61,314 bases of DNA from Microtetraspora niveoalba (GCF_001570405.1 NZ_BBYM01000043.1:1-61314); one strand, 5' to 3'. Counted from the stretch's first letter, positions 36,413-47,069 are shown. A program made the numbers and translations. Notes: generated by a model from the letters alone, not told the origin.

Positions 36413-36802
36413 TCAGGCGGGGGCCGCCACCCCGAAGGGGTTGTCGATCACGTACCGCCAGCCGCCGTCCGGACCCCGACGGGCGACATCCGTCGCGGTC
36501 CCCTCGACGCGCACCCGCTCACCTCGGACGTCCACGCCGTCGATGACCCAGTCCACCACGAGCAGCGCGAGATCGCCGGACACGTAGGTGTGCCGGGGCC
36601 GCACCGTGATCGGCAACCCGAGGCCGAGGAACTCCGCGTTGGCCCGGCCGATCCCGTCCCCGCTCACGGCCGTGCCGGGACGCGGCACGAACACCGCGCC
36701 GTCCTCGTACATCTCCGTCACGGCGGCCGGCACACCGCTGTTGAAGCGTGCGGCGAACACCGCGGGAACGTCCTCAGGACGGCGTGCTATCTCTCCACTC
36801 AT
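36413..36802 (-). CDS. SgcJ/EcaC-type SnoaL-like protein
   Basis: 129 aa. NTF2-like fold with DVPAVFAARFNSGVPAAVTEMYEDGAVF and the conserved end WRYVIDNPFGVA typical of the SgcJ/EcaC oxidoreductase-like group. The function is not established for the family. It is divergent from an HxlR regulator with a 56-bp gap, so the regulator probably controls it. Confidence 0.78.
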   Translation of the reverse strand: MSGEIARRPEDVPAVFAARFNSGVPAAVTEMYEDGAVFVPRPGTAVSGDGIGRANAEFLGLGLPITVRPRHTYVSGDLALLVVDWVIDGVDVRGERVRVEGTATDVARRGPDGGWRYVIDNPFGVAAPA

Positions 36803-36858
36803 CGGCTTTCATCCCTCCGGTCGTAAAAGAACCGCGAGGAACGCTAGGAGGCGGTTTC

Positions 36859-37233
36859 GTGGCTAACCAAACGGTTCGCATCGCCGCGCCGGGCCTTCCG
36901 GCCGGCCCGATGGGCGAGGTCGCCGAGCCCTCCCCGTCCTGCCCTGTGGAGATCACCCTCGCGGCGCTCCGCGGCAGGTGGACGACACTGGTGATCCGCG
37001 AACTCCTCCGAGGCGACCGCACCTTCAGCGAACTCCGCCGGACGCTGCCCCGCCTCTCGGACAAGGTCCTATCCGAACGGCTGGCCCACCTCGCGGAAGT
37101 CGGGGTCGTCGACCGTCACCGCCTCCCCGACTGGCCGCCTCGGGTCCGGTACAGCCTCACCCCACGTGGACGCTCCCTCGGCCCGGTCCTGCAAGCCCTC
37201 TGGGACTGGGGCACGGAATCCCGCGACGAGTAG
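36859..37233 (+). CDS. HxlR-family transcriptional regulator
   Basis: 124 aa from GTG 36859 after AGGAGG. The HxlR core is clear: CPVEITLAALRGRWTTLVIRELL, GDRTFSELRRTLPRLSDKVLSERLAHL and the wing VRYSLTPRGRSLGPVLQAL. Unlike most HxlR proteins, only one N-terminal Cys (CPVE) is present. It is divergent from the SgcJ/EcaC-like gene. Confidence 0.88.
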   Translation: MANQTVRIAAPGLPAGPMGEVAEPSPSCPVEITLAALRGRWTTLVIRELLRGDRTFSELRRTLPRLSDKVLSERLAHLAEVGVVDRHRLPDWPPRVRYSLTPRGRSLGPVLQALWDWGTESRDE

Positions 37234-37331
37234 CCCTGGACGCGCATGGCGACGGTTCCCCGAGCCCGAAAACGGAGCTTCGAGGACGATCGCCGGCTCC
37301 GGCATACAGGGCGCGCACGAAAGGGGCGGCG

Positions 37332-37601
37332 TTACAAGGCCCTGACGCGGGCGGCCTGCTCCTCCTGGACTCTTCGGGCAGTACGCAGGAAATCGAGGAT
37401 GACGGCCAGCTCGTCCGGCCCGTACCCCTGCAACGCCCGGGCGCCCGCCTGGCCGACCGGGAAGAAGATCTCGGCCTCGGCGGAGCGGGCGGTGTCGGTC
37501 GCGGCGACCAGGACGCGGCGGCGGTTACCCGGATCGGTGGAACGGACCACCATGCCCGCACGTTCCAGTCGGTCGATGACCGTGGTGGTGGCCGCCGGGC
37601 G
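37332..37601 (-). pseudogene. MarR-family regulator, 5' half deleted
   Basis: About 90 codons with no start of their own kind. They read RPAATTTVIDRLERAGMVVR, the recognition helix and wing of a MarR HTH, then STDPGNRRRVLVAATDTARS and the closing dimerisation helices to a stop at 37332. The N-terminal half including the first helices is missing. The break at about 37600 coincides with the truncated start of the plus-strand SnoaL fragment. Confidence 0.7.
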
Positions 37602-37837
37602 TGGCGATCGTGCACGGCACGGCCTCCGTCCTGATGCCCTGGCGATTTACGCTCCCCAGGCGACGGCTGTCGCGGCAGACCATCGTCGTGGTGAGAACGG
37701 AAGCCGGCTGGAAGATCGGCGCCATCCACAACGGCCGCGTCCGCCCCGTGACCGTTCCCGAGCCCGACGCGTTTCCCTCCAAGATGTCCCAGCTGATGGC
37801 GCGTACCGCCCACCGACTCGGCCTCGGCCGACGCTGA
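37601..37837 (+). pseudogene. SnoaL/SgcJ-like protein, C-terminal fragment
   Basis: About 78 codons from the break. VAIVHGTASVLMP is followed by TIVVVRTEAGWKIGAIHNGRV, the final strands of the NTF2-like SgcJ/EcaC fold, then a charged tail. The first half of the domain is missing. The 5' end abuts the truncated 5' end of the MarR fragment on the other strand, as if one deletion removed both N-termini and their shared promoter region. Confidence 0.65.
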
Positions 37838-37930
37838 CCCCGCAGGCCCGGCAGATCGGGGCGTCACATCCGCCCATCGGCATGGAGGCCGGCCGCACAC
37901 AGCGGGCCGTGGGGCGGTCCGGGACGACCT

Positions 37931-38758
37931 CTAGCTGGGCCTTATGGTGGCGAGCTGCACAAGCAGCAGGACCAGTCGGTAGGCGTCGTTGAAGTCGGCG
38001 GCGGTGAACGTGACCGTACGGGCGCCTTCGGCACGTGAAACACCCGGCACGAGTGTCGCCAGATCAACCGTGATCGGGTTGTGGAGATCGACTTCGATGT
38101 CAAGCGGCCCGGCAATGGTCAGAGGCGAAACCAGTGCACGCCGCGTGATCGCGTCGGCGGCCGCCTTGCGCAGCCGCTCCCGGGCTTCCTCAGGGTGCAG
38201 GGCGATCGCGCCGGCCTGCCCGAGGGCCTGCTTGACCGCGACGGTGGAGGCCGAGGGAACCAGATCACGGAGTTCGGCGCAGGCGGTGTCATCGCCACTG
38301 AGCAGCACGACCGGCACGCCCAGATGACCGGCCATGGCGGCGTTGAGACCGATCTCGCCCAGGGAACGTCCGGCCACACGCACGTCGAGGATGTCATCGC
38401 TCATGGTGTGTGCCAGCACGCCCGGCCCCCCACCGGCTCGGGCGTGGTAGCCGACGAACATAACCGCATCGGTGTGCTCATCGAGCCCGCCGAGCATGCC
38501 CAGCGGGCGCGGCTTGCCACGGACCAGGTGTGCCCGCCGGTCGAGCTCCTCCGGCAATATGTTGCGGAAAGGCCCGTGAGCGTCGGCGACCCAAACCACC
38601 GCAGTGGGTTCGGCATCCAGTACACCGGCGATCACGGCGTTCGCCTCGGCCGTCATCAAGGCCCGACCGCGTTCGTAATCGTGCCGCCCCGGATTCGTCT
38701 CGGCGGAATGGACGATCCCCGAGATGCCCTCCATATCAACAGATATCAGCACCTTCAC
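37931..38758 (-). CDS. M55 D-aminopeptidase (DppA family)
   Basis: About 275 aa from GTG 38758. The N-terminus VKVLISVDMEGISGI carries the zinc ligands Asp and Glu of DppA. VADAHGPFRNILPEEL, GYHARAGGGPGVLAHT and GEIGLNAAMAGHLGVPVVLLSGDD complete the metal-binding and active-site set. DppA enzymes are self-compartmentalising zinc D-amino-acid peptidases. The enzyme is presumably cytosolic, with a possible role in recycling D-Ala peptides. No dpp transporter genes are adjacent. Confidence 0.85.
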   Translation of the reverse strand: MKVLISVDMEGISGIVHSAETNPGRHDYERGRALMTAEANAVIAGVLDAEPTAVVWVADAHGPFRNILPEELDRRAHLVRGKPRPLGMLGGLDEHTDAVMFVGYHARAGGGPGVLAHTMSDDILDVRVAGRSLGEIGLNAAMAGHLGVPVVLLSGDDTACAELRDLVPSASTVAVKQALGQAGAIALHPEEARERLRKAAADAITRRALVSPLTIAGPLDIEVDLHNPITVDLATLVPGVSRAEGARTVTFTAADFNDAYRLVLLLVQLATIRPS

Positions 38759-38809
38759 ACCCCGAACCCTACGCACCGTGCGGCGCTGGTCGCGGCGACC
38801 CAGGGTCAC

Positions 38810-39259
38810 ATGCTGACCTCAGGCGCCAGGGCTCCTCCCGGAAGAACCGACGGCGACACCGGGAACCACAGAGCCCATACGACAGCAAGCCAGAACGGCG
38901 GGACAGAGGAAGCGGAACAGCGGAAGCGGGACAAGGGGCGGCGGGGAAGCGGAGCGGAGGCGGGTGGGGCCTCCGGCGCGCGTAGGACCGTGCCCTGTAC
39001 CACCGCGCCCGAGACCGCGAAGCGGGGAATCGCCAGAGCGCAACTATCACGGCGCGCCGGAGCAGCCGCCCGCCGCAGCGCAGCGGTCACCATGAAGCGA
39101 CGAGAACCGGATACGGCTTCGATCCACCTCCAGCACCGCCCAGCAACCGCCCGCCGCAGCGCAGCGGTCACTGTTCACCGGCGCGCACCGTTCGGCGAGA
39201 ACCGGAGACCTGGCGAGCACCCCGCCCATCCCCCTACAACCCACCGCACCCGCGGGTGG
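38810..39259. other. 450-bp non-coding stretch with purine-rich and repeated sequence
   Basis: No frame here has convincing codon bias. The first part is unusually purine-rich on the plus strand (GAAGCGGAACAGCGGAAGCG and similar); the second part holds an approximately 81-bp tandem repeat. It could be a regulatory or structural spacer, or a decayed gene. No promoter or RNA is identified. Confidence 0.5.
39066..39171. repeat. 81-bp period direct repeat with 25-bp identical core
   Basis: CCGCCCGCCGCAGCGCAGCG plus GTCAC is identical at 39066-39090 and 39147-39171. Each copy is followed at a similar distance by CGAGAACCGGA. It represents an old tandem duplication of about 81 bp in otherwise non-coding DNA. 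Confidence 0.75.
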
Positions 39260-40099
39260 TCACCGGACGACCGCGACCGGGCAGCGGGCGTGGTGCAGCA
39301 CGCCCCGGCTCACCGAGCCGAGCACGGCGGCGCCGATCGCGCCGCGCCCGCGGGAGCCGACGACGACGAGGTCGGCCTTCTCCGAGGCGTCCACAAGGGC
39401 GGCGACGGGGTGCCCGCGCACGATGTCCAGCGTGACCTCGAGGTCGGGGAACCGCTCTTGCAGGTCGCCGAGCTTGTCCATGGCGGCCTGGCGGAAGGCG
39501 TGCTGGATCTCGTCCACGTCGTAGACGACCTCGGGGCCGAGGATGTGCACCGGCAGCTCCCACGCGCTGACCGCGCGCAGCCGGGCGCCGCGCAGGGCGG
39601 CCTCCTCGAAGGCGTAGGCGAGGGCCGGGTCGCACTCCTCCGACTCGCCCACCCCGACCACGATCTCGCCGTGCGCGGTGGCGGGCGCGGGCCGTACGAC
39701 GACGACCGGCGCGTGGACGTGCCCGGCGACGTGCGAGCTGACCGAGCCGAGGAGCATGCCGGCGAAGCCGCCCCGGCCGCGGCTGCCTACGACCAGTTCG
39801 GACGAGTGCTCAGCCTCCTGCCGGAGCACGGGCGCGGGCACGCCGTAGACCAGTTCGGTGGTCACCTCGACGTCGGGCTGCCGGGCCCGTACGGCCTGGC
39901 GGGCGTCGCGGAGGATCCGCTCGCCCGACTGCACGATGGACTCCTGCACGCCGGGGATCGGATAGCGCGGGATCTCGTACGGCAGCCGGTCGACGACGTG
40001 GAGGACACGCAGCGGCAGCTTCTTGCGCGCCGCGTCGTCGGCGGCCCATTCCACGGCGGCGGTGGCGGCGGGGGAGCCGTCGGTCGCAACGATGATCAT
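39260..40099 (-). CDS. Tandem universal stress protein
   Basis: 279 aa from ATG 40099 with AGGAGG six bases upstream. Two Usp domains: MIIVATDGSPAATAAVEWA to about residue 145, and GEIVVGVGESEECDPAL to the end. Both carry the ATP-binding loop GxxGxxxxxxxxxGS (GSRGRGGFAGMLLGSVS and GSRGRGAIGAAVLGSVS). Tandem Usp proteins are typical members of actinobacterial hypoxia/dormancy regulons. It is divergent from acetate kinase with a DosR-like box between. Confidence 0.9.
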   Translation of the reverse strand: MIIVATDGSPAATAAVEWAADDAARKKLPLRVLHVVDRLPYEIPRYPIPGVQESIVQSGERILRDARQAVRARQPDVEVTTELVYGVPAPVLRQEAEHSSELVVGSRGRGGFAGMLLGSVSSHVAGHVHAPVVVVRPAPATAHGEIVVGVGESEECDPALAYAFEEAALRGARLRAVSAWELPVHILGPEVVYDVDEIQHAFRQAAMDKLGDLQERFPDLEVTLDIVRGHPVAALVDASEKADLVVVGSRGRGAIGAAVLGSVSRGVLHHARCPVAVVR

Positions 40100-40181
40100 T
40101 TGGTCCTCCTCGTTCGTCCCCGGCACATCCATGAGACGACCGCGGCGGGAGCGGTTCCAGAGCCGCTGGTCCTCATGGGAC

Positions 40182-40195
40182 GGGACCTTCCGCCT
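40182..40195. promoter_or_regulatory. DosR/DevR-like box, weak right half
   Basis: GGGACCTTCCGCCT keeps the strong left half (GGGACCTT) of the DosR consensus; the right half is degraded. It lies 83 bp upstream of the universal stress gene and 107 bp upstream of acetate kinase. Confidence 0.45.
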
Positions 40196-40302
40196 TCCCC
40201 GTGACGAGAACGCAAACTTCGGAGATCTTTCCCAAAGCATGTGCCGTGCCGCCGGGGGAAGGAGGGTGATCACGGGCAGTTTCCGCCGATCTGGAGGCAT
40301 CC

Positions 40303-41631
<1,329 letters not shown>

Positions 41632-41640
41632 AAGCAGGCC

Positions 41641-41673
41641 GGAAGCGGGACCGGAGGCGGGACCGGGAGCGGG
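41641..41673. repeat. Short 12-bp tandem repeat between ackA and xfp
   Basis: GGAAGCGGGACC, GGAGGCGGGACC and GGGAGCGGG follow one another in the 45-bp gap between the two convergent genes. The period equals that of the repeat at the other end of ackA, but the sequence is different. Confidence 0.6.
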
Positions 41674-41676
41674 CCG

Positions 41677-43992
41677 TCAGTACGGCCAGACCCAGTTGCG
41701 GATCATCGGCGCGTCCTCGCCGTACTCCCTGGTGTAGGCGCGGCAGTGGAGCCGCTCGTCGGCCATCCGCTGGCGCAGGTGGGCGGCCCGCGACCCGAGG
41801 CCGGGGACCCGGTCGATCACGTCGAGGACCAGGTGGAACCGGTCGATGTCGTTGAGCATCGCCATGTCGAAGGGCGTGGTCGTGGTGCCCTCCTCCTTGT
41901 ATCCGCGCACGTGCAGGTTGTCGTGGCCGTTCCGGCGATAGGTGAGCCGGTGGATCAGCCAGGGATAGCCGTGGAAATTGAAGATCACCGGTCGGTCGGC
42001 GGTGAACAGCGTGTCGTACTCGGCGTCCGACATGCCGTGCGGGTGCTCGCTCGGCGGCTGGAGGCGCATCAGGTCGACGACGTTGACCACGCGGACGCGC
42101 AGCTCGGGCAGGAACTCGCGCAGCAGCGCCGCGGCGGCGAGGGTCTCCATGGTGGGCACGTCGCCGGCGCAGGCGAGGACGACGTCGGGTTGGAGGCCGT
42201 CGTCGTTCGAGGCCCACTCGATGATGCCGAGGCCCCGCGTGCAGTGCGCCACCGCCTCCGGCATGGTGAACAGGTCGAGCGTCGGCTGCTTGCCCGCGAC
42301 CACGACGTTCACGTAGTCGCGCGACCGGAGGCAGTGGTCCCCCACCGAGAGCAGCGTGTTCGCGTCCGGCGGCAGGTAGACGCGGACGACCGAGGCCTTC
42401 TTGTTCATGACCACGTCCAGGAACCCGGGGTCCTGGTGGCTGAAGCCGTTGTGGTCCTGGCGCCATACGTGCGAGGACAGCAGGTAGTTGAGCGACGCCA
42501 CCGGACGCCGCCACGGGATCTTGCGCGACGACTCCAGCCACTTGGCGTGCTGGTTGAACATCGCGTCCACGATGTGGATGAACGCCTCGTAGCAGTTGAA
42601 CAGGCCGTGCCGTCCGGTCAGCAGGTAGCCCTCCAGCCAGCCCTGGCACAGGTGCTCCGACAACACCTCCATGACCCGGCCGCCCGGCGCGAGGTGCTCG
42701 TCGGTGGGCAGCCGCTCGGCGTCCCACGCCCGGTCGGTCACCTCGAACACCGCCTGCAGCCGGTTGGACGCCGTCTCGTCCGGCCCCATCAGCCGGAAGT
42801 CGTGCGGGTTGGCGGCGATCACGTCGCGCAGGAACGTGCCGAAGATGCGGGTGGGCTCGCTGGTGGCGGTGGCCGGCGACTTCACCTCGACCCCGTAGTC
42901 GCGGAAGTCCGGCAACACCAGCGGGCGCAGCAGCTCGCCGCCGTTGGCGTGCGGGTTCGCGCTCATCCGGCGGGGACCGCGCGGCACTCCGGCGGTGACC
43001 TCGGGCACGGGGCGGCCGTCGAGGTCGAACAGCTCCTGCGGCCGGTAGGAGCGCATCCACTTCGCCAGGGCGGCCAGCCGGTCGGGGCGGTCCCGAACGT
43101 CGGTGAGCGGCACCTGGTGGGCCCGCCAGGTGCCCTCCACCGGCAGGCCGTCCACCTCGCGGGGGCCGGTCCAGCCCTTGGGCGTACGCAGGATGATCAT
43201 CGGCAGCGGCTCGTCCGCCCCCGCCTTGATCGCCGCGATCCGGTCGAAGGCCTCGTCCAGCGTGCCCGCCATCAGGGTGTGCATGACCGCCGGGTCGTCG
43301 CCGGAGACGATGTACGGGCGGTAGCCGTACCCCTCCATGAGCTTGACCAGATCGCTCTCGGGGATGCGGGCGAGGACCGTCGGGTTGGCGATCTTGTAGC
43401 CGTTCAGGTGGAGGATCGGCAGGACGACGCCGTCCCGGGCCGGGGCGAGGAACTTGTTCGAGTGCCAGCTCGCGGCGAGGGGTCCCGTCTCCGCCTCACC
43501 GTCGCCGATGACGCACGCCACGACCAGGTCCGGGTTGTCGAACGCCGCGCCGTACGCGTGCGCGAGGGCGTAGCCCAGCTCGCCGCCCTCGTGGATGGAT
43601 CCGGGCGTCTCCGGCGCGACGTGGCTCGGGATGCCGCCGGGGAAGGAGAACTGCCGGAACAGCCGGCGCATGCCGTCGGCGTCCTGCGACACCGAGGGGT
43701 ACACCTCGCTGTACGTGCCCTCCAGCCAGGCGAGCGCGACAGCGGCGGGGCCGCCGTGCCCGGGGCCCGCGATGTAGATCATGTCCTGGTCGCGCTGCCG
43801 GATGACCCGGTTGAGATGCGCGAAGCAGAAGTTCAGTCCGGGGGTGGTCCCCCAGTGGCCGAGCAGGCGCGGCTTGATGTCCGCCGGAGCCAGCGGCTCC
43901 TTGAGCAGCGGGTTGTCGAGCAGGTAGATCTGCCCGACCGACAGGTAGTTCGCGGCACGCCAGAATGCATCGATCTGCGCGATTTCATCCAT
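41677..43992 (-). CDS. xfp: Phosphoketolase (xylulose-5-P/fructose-6-P)
   Basis: About 771 aa from ATG 43992; earlier in-frame codons up to 44094 would run over the intergenic box. Thiamine-diphosphate enzyme with the XFP signatures [24 protein letters not shown]-like [20 protein letters not shown], the [15 protein letters not shown] motif and INFHGYPWL-type [13 protein letters not shown]. It cleaves xylulose-5-P or fructose-6-P to acetyl-P plus a C3 or C4 sugar phosphate. With AckA it forms the acetyl-P to ATP branch of a phosphoketolase pathway. A DosR-type box lies 75 bp upstream. Confidence 0.95.
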   Translation of the reverse strand: MDEIAQIDAFWRAANYLSVGQIYLLDNPLLKEPLAPADIKPRLLGHWGTTPGLNFCFAHLNRVIRQRDQDMIYIAGPGHGGPAAVALAWLEGTYSEVYPSVSQDADGMRRLFRQFSFPGGIPSHVAPETPGSIHEGGELGYALAHAYGAAFDNPDLVVACVIGDGEAETGPLAASWHSNKFLAPARDGVVLPILHLNGYKIANPTVLARIPESDLVKLMEGYGYRPYIVSGDDPAVMHTLMAGTLDEAFDRIAAIKAGADEPLPMIILRTPKGWTGPREVDGLPVEGTWRAHQVPLTDVRDRPDRLAALAKWMRSYRPQELFDLDGRPVPEVTAGVPRGPRRMSANPHANGGELLRPLVLPDFRDYGVEVKSPATATSEPTRIFGTFLRDVIAANPHDFRLMGPDETASNRLQAVFEVTDRAWDAERLPTDEHLAPGGRVMEVLSEHLCQGWLEGYLLTGRHGLFNCYEAFIHIVDAMFNQHAKWLESSRKIPWRRPVASLNYLLSSHVWRQDHNGFSHQDPGFLDVVMNKKASVVRVYLPPDANTLLSVGDHCLRSRDYVNVVVAGKQPTLDLFTMPEAVAHCTRGLGIIEWASNDDGLQPDVVLACAGDVPTMETLAAAALLREFLPELRVRVVNVVDLMRLQPPSEHPHGMSDAEYDTLFTADRPVIFNFHGYPWLIHRLTYRRNGHDNLHVRGYKEEGTTTTPFDMAMLNDIDRFHLVLDVIDRVPGLGSRAAHLRQRMADERLHCRAYTREYGEDAPMIRNWVWPY

Positions 43993-44066
43993 GACCGTGC
44001 CTGTACCCGGGAGCCGGGGGTTGATGGCCGGAACGGCCGCCCACGAGCCGAACGCCGCCACCTCCG

Positions 44067-44080
44067 GGACCTTCGTCCCT
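44067..44080. promoter_or_regulatory. DosR/DevR-type box between xfp and a split-barrel gene
   Basis: GGGACCTTCGTCCC is a near-perfect palindrome matching the actinobacterial DosR consensus GGGACTTnnGTCCC. It sits in the 123-bp divergent gap, so it could serve both phosphoketolase and the gene at 44116. Confidence 0.7.
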
Positions 44081-44115
44081 GCGTGCGGGCACACCGCGTC
44101 GGCGACGCTGGACGC

Positions 44116-44520
44116 ATGAACCTCGACAAGGCCGGGCTCCAGAAGCTCTCGCGGGCCGAGTGCCTCTCGCTGTTGTCCACGACACCGATCGGCCGCGTCG
44201 TGTTCACCGAACGCGCGCTGCCCGCCGTACAGGTCGTCAACTACATGCTGGACGGCGAGGACGTGGTGTTCCGCACCGCCGCGGGCTCACGCCTCTCGGA
44301 CGCCGCGCGCGGCGCGATCGTCGCCTTCGAGGCGGACCATTTCGACACGGACAGCCACAAAGGCTGGTCCGTGACCGCCGTGGGCCCGGCGCGGGTGGTC
44401 GAGGAGCCCGGCGAGGTCGTACGGCTGGCCCGGCTGCCGCTGGTCCCGTGGGCGCCGGGCCACCGCGACCAGCTCATCACCATCCGCGCGGAGCTGGTCA
44501 CCGGGCGGCGGCTGAGCTGA
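44116..44520 (+). CDS. Pyridoxamine-5'-phosphate-oxidase-like split-barrel protein
   Basis: 134 aa from ATG 44116. Flavin/F420 split-barrel pattern: [44 protein letters not shown], then [33 protein letters not shown] and [10 protein letters not shown] at the end. Homologues are recurrent in DosR regulons. A cofactor (FMN, FAD or F420) is likely but not proven. It is paralogous to the protein at 47127. Confidence 0.85.
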   Translation: MNLDKAGLQKLSRAECLSLLSTTPIGRVVFTERALPAVQVVNYMLDGEDVVFRTAAGSRLSDAARGAIVAFEADHFDTDSHKGWSVTAVGPARVVEEPGEVVRLARLPLVPWAPGHRDQLITIRAELVTGRRLS

Positions 44521-44529
44521 GGGGGCCGT

Positions 44530-46215
44530 TCAGGCGAGAGGGACCCGCCAGGACAGGCAGGTGCCCCGCGGCTCGTGCGGCAGCACCTCGAACGTGCCGC
44601 CGAGGAGCTCCGCCCGCTCCGCCAGGTTCCGCAGGCCGCTGCGCCGTCCCTCCTCGGGCACGCCGACCCCGTTGTCCGCCACCTCCAGCAGGAGGACGGC
44701 GTCGCGGGCGTCCACGGTCACGCTCACCTCGGTCGCGTGGGCGTGCCGTACGACGTTGGACAGGGCCTCGCGCAGGACGGCGAGGAGCTGGTCGGCGAGC
44801 TTGGGCGTGACGAGCGTGTCCAGCGCCCCCTCCAGGCGTACGCCCGGCATGAACCCGAGATGGCCGCGCGCCGACTCCACCAGGTCCATGAGCTGGCCGC
44901 GCACCGTGGTGGCCTTCTCCTCTCGCGGCGTGTGCAGCGCGAAGATGGTGGAGCGGATCTGCCTGATCGTCGCGTCGAGCTCGTCCACGACGTGCTGGAC
45001 GCGCCCGGTGACCTCCGGTTTCTCCACCAGCTTGACGACGCTCATCAGCGTCATCGCCGCCGCGAACAACCGCTGGATCACCACGTCGTGCAGGTCCTTG
45101 GCGATGCGGTCGCGGTCTTCGAGCAGGCCGAGGCGCTCGGCGTCCTTCCTGGCCTCGGCCAGTTCGAGCGCGACCGCGGCCTGGCCGGCGAGGGCCTGGA
45201 CCATCCGCAGGTCGGCGGAGCTGAACGGCAGGCGCCCGGTCCGCTTGCCCAGGCCGAGCACGCCGCGTACGAGCCGCCCCTTGCCGAGGGGGACCGACAA
45301 CGACGGGCCCGACTTCGGCAGGCCGGACGGGGTGTCCGGGCACGCCCTGATGTCCGCGATCTGCGGCTCGGCCGTGCGCAGCACCCGTCCCGCCACCGTC
45401 TCCCCCGCGGACAGCTCGATGCCGAGCAGTTCCTCCGCGCCGAGCCCCTCGGCGATCTCGACCCGCAGCGTCTCGGGGGAGGCGCCGAAGGAGATCGTCA
45501 CCACGTCGGCGTCGGTCATCTCCCGGGTGCGCCTGGCCAGGGACACCAGCACGTCGTGCGGGTCGGCGCCGGACAGCAGGCTCGTCGTCACCTCGGAGGA
45601 GACCTCCAGCCACGCCTCCCTGCGCCGGGTCTCCTCGTACAGGCGGGCGTTCTCGATGGCGACGCCCGCCGCCGTGGCGAGCGCGGTGACGATGGCCTCG
45701 TCCTCCTCGTCGAACTCGCCGTTGCGCTTCTCGGTCAGGTAGAGGTTGCCGAAGATCTCGTCGCGTACGCGGATGGGGACGCCGAGGAAGGAGCGCATCG
45801 GCGGATGGCCGGCCGGGAAGCCGTACGAGTCGGGGTGGTCGGCGATGTCGCGCAGCCGGAGCGACTGCGGCTCCTTGATCAGCAGGCCGAGGAGGCCGAG
45901 TCCGTGCGGCCAGTGCTCGATCCTGGCGATCTCCTCCTCGCTCAGGCCGACCGGGACGAACTGGACCAGCGTGCTCTCCTCGCCGATCACGCCGAGCGCG
46001 CCGTACGAGGCGTTGACCAGGGCGGTGGCGGACTCGACGATGCGGTGCAGCACGGTCTCCAGGTCGAGCTCGCTGCCGACGGAGACGACCGCCTCAAGCA
46101 GCGAGTGGACGCGGTCACGCGTGGCGAGCACGGCCTCCAACCGGCTCTGCAGCTCGGCCAGGAGATCATCCAGCCGCATCCGCGGGAGGAATGATCCCGA
46201 TTCGGTGTCCGTCAT
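44530..46215 (-). CDS. DevS/DosT-like GAF-GAF oxygen-sensing histidine kinase
   Basis: 561 aa from ATG 46215 after GAGAGGGACGAG. GAF-A (about 35-190) contains GHPPMRSFLGVPIRVRDEIFGNLYLTEK, nearly the signature of mycobacterial DevS; His 137 corresponds to its proximal haem ligand. GAF-B spans about 205-355. The kinase core has DRIAKDLHDVVIQRLF (phospho-His 376), the N-box LREALSNVVRHAHA, G1 VADNGVGVP and a short lid. No membrane helix is present, so it is cytosolic. No DevR/DosR regulator is encoded in the window. The DoxX gene upstream is probably co-transcribed. Confidence 0.92.
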   Translation of the reverse strand: MTDTESGSFLPRMRLDDLLAELQSRLEAVLATRDRVHSLLEAVVSVGSELDLETVLHRIVESATALVNASYGALGVIGEESTLVQFVPVGLSEEEIARIEHWPHGLGLLGLLIKEPQSLRLRDIADHPDSYGFPAGHPPMRSFLGVPIRVRDEIFGNLYLTEKRNGEFDEEDEAIVTALATAAGVAIENARLYEETRRREAWLEVSSEVTTSLLSGADPHDVLVSLARRTREMTDADVVTISFGASPETLRVEIAEGLGAEELLGIELSAGETVAGRVLRTAEPQIADIRACPDTPSGLPKSGPSLSVPLGKGRLVRGVLGLGKRTGRLPFSSADLRMVQALAGQAAVALELAEARKDAERLGLLEDRDRIAKDLHDVVIQRLFAAAMTLMSVVKLVEKPEVTGRVQHVVDELDATIRQIRSTIFALHTPREEKATTVRGQLMDLVESARGHLGFMPGVRLEGALDTLVTPKLADQLLAVLREALSNVVRHAHATEVSVTVDARDAVLLLEVADNGVGVPEEGRRSGLRNLAERAELLGGTFEVLPHEPRGTCLSWRVPLA

Positions 46216-46330
46216 CTCGTCCCTCTCAAAGTGATACCACTCGGGCATAGCACACCGCCCGCCCTCTTCGCGAGGACGGGCGGCGGAGGGGGACGTGCTC
46301 TCGGTCACGTGAGGACCTCACGCGAGCGCG

Positions 46331-46897
46331 TCACTTGAGGACGGGGAACCGCCTGACGAGCGCGGTGCCGCCCCACCAGCGGCCGATGCCCACGGTGTCG
46401 CCGGCGTTCGCCAGGGCGAGCCCCGCGAGGACGATCGTGTAGATCACGTGCTCGTCCAGGAAGGGGTTGTTGGCGAGGGGCAGCTCGGCCGCCCACATGA
46501 GCATGAGGAGCAGGCCGCCGGTGACCGCGGCGACGCGGACGCCCGCGCCGAGGATCAGCGCGGTGCCGATCCCGGCCAGACCGATCATGAAGAGCCAGTC
46601 GGCCCAGCCCTGCCCGGCGAGCCCGGAGAAGAAGCCGCCGAGCGCGTTCTCGGCCGTCCCCTTGAGGAACCCGGTGGTCGGGCTGCCGCCGTTGATCCAC
46701 GCCTTGTTCTCGGGGGTGGCGAGGCCCAGGCCGAGCAGTTTGTCGACGAAGGCCCAGAGGAAGACCCATCCGATCGCCAGCCGGGCGACCCCCCAGACGT
46801 AGTCCACCGGCCTGCGCGCCCTCTGCGTCGCGGCGTGCGCGCCGGGCCCCGGGACCACGCGCGCCTCCTGCCGGCCGCTCCGCTCCATGATCGCCAT
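46331..46897 (-). CDS. DoxX-family membrane protein
   Basis: About 188 aa from ATG 46897 with AAAGGGG upstream. Four hydrophobic helices: VARLAIGWVFLWAFVDKLLGL, DWLFMIGLAGIGTALILGAG, VAAVTGGLLLMLMWAAEL and IYTIVLAGLALANAG. DoxX-like proteins associate with respiratory or oxidative-stress membrane complexes. It lies upstream of the DevS-like kinase on the same strand and 110 bp from a DosR-type box. Confidence 0.82.
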   Translation of the reverse strand: MAIMERSGRQEARVVPGPGAHAATQRARRPVDYVWGVARLAIGWVFLWAFVDKLLGLGLATPENKAWINGGSPTTGFLKGTAENALGGFFSGLAGQGWADWLFMIGLAGIGTALILGAGVRVAAVTGGLLLMLMWAAELPLANNPFLDEHVIYTIVLAGLALANAGDTVGIGRWWGGTALVRRFPVLK

Positions 46898-47006
46898 CGT
46901 GAGCCCCTTTCCCGTTCCTCGGTGATGCCACAAGTCCATCCGTTCCGCGGGATCGGCGGCAGTGCCGTACGGCTCGGGCTCGGCGGACCCGAGGTCCCCC
47001 GCTCGA

Positions 47007-47020
47007 GGGACCTTCGGCCC
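47007..47020. promoter_or_regulatory. DosR/DevR-type box upstream of doxX
   Basis: GGGACCTTCGGCCC matches the DosR consensus in 12 of 14 positions including both outer triplets. It lies in the divergent gap between the DoxX/kinase unit and the split-barrel gene at 47127. Confidence 0.7.
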
Positions 47021-47055
47021 GGCCGTGCCGCTCAGGGAGGAACGCCCCCTTCTCC

Positions 47056-47069
47056 GGGACTTTGGTCCC
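47056..47069. promoter_or_regulatory. DosR/DevR-type box upstream of second split-barrel gene
   Basis: GGGACTTTGGTCCC is a perfect inverted-repeat DosR box (GGGAC/GTCCC), 57 bp before ATG 47127 and 36 bp after the previous box. This paired-box spacing recalls strong DosR promoters. Confidence 0.78.

Noticed and set aside
37001-37900. Minus-strand frames of 78 and 247 codons over the HxlR gene and scar
   Set aside because: They run antisense to clearly coding HxlR and SnoaL segments and show no recognisable domain.
39066-39171. CRISPR array
   Set aside because: Only two copies of a 25-bp sequence with a 56-bp non-spacer-like gap, sharing further similarity outside the core. No cas genes nearby.
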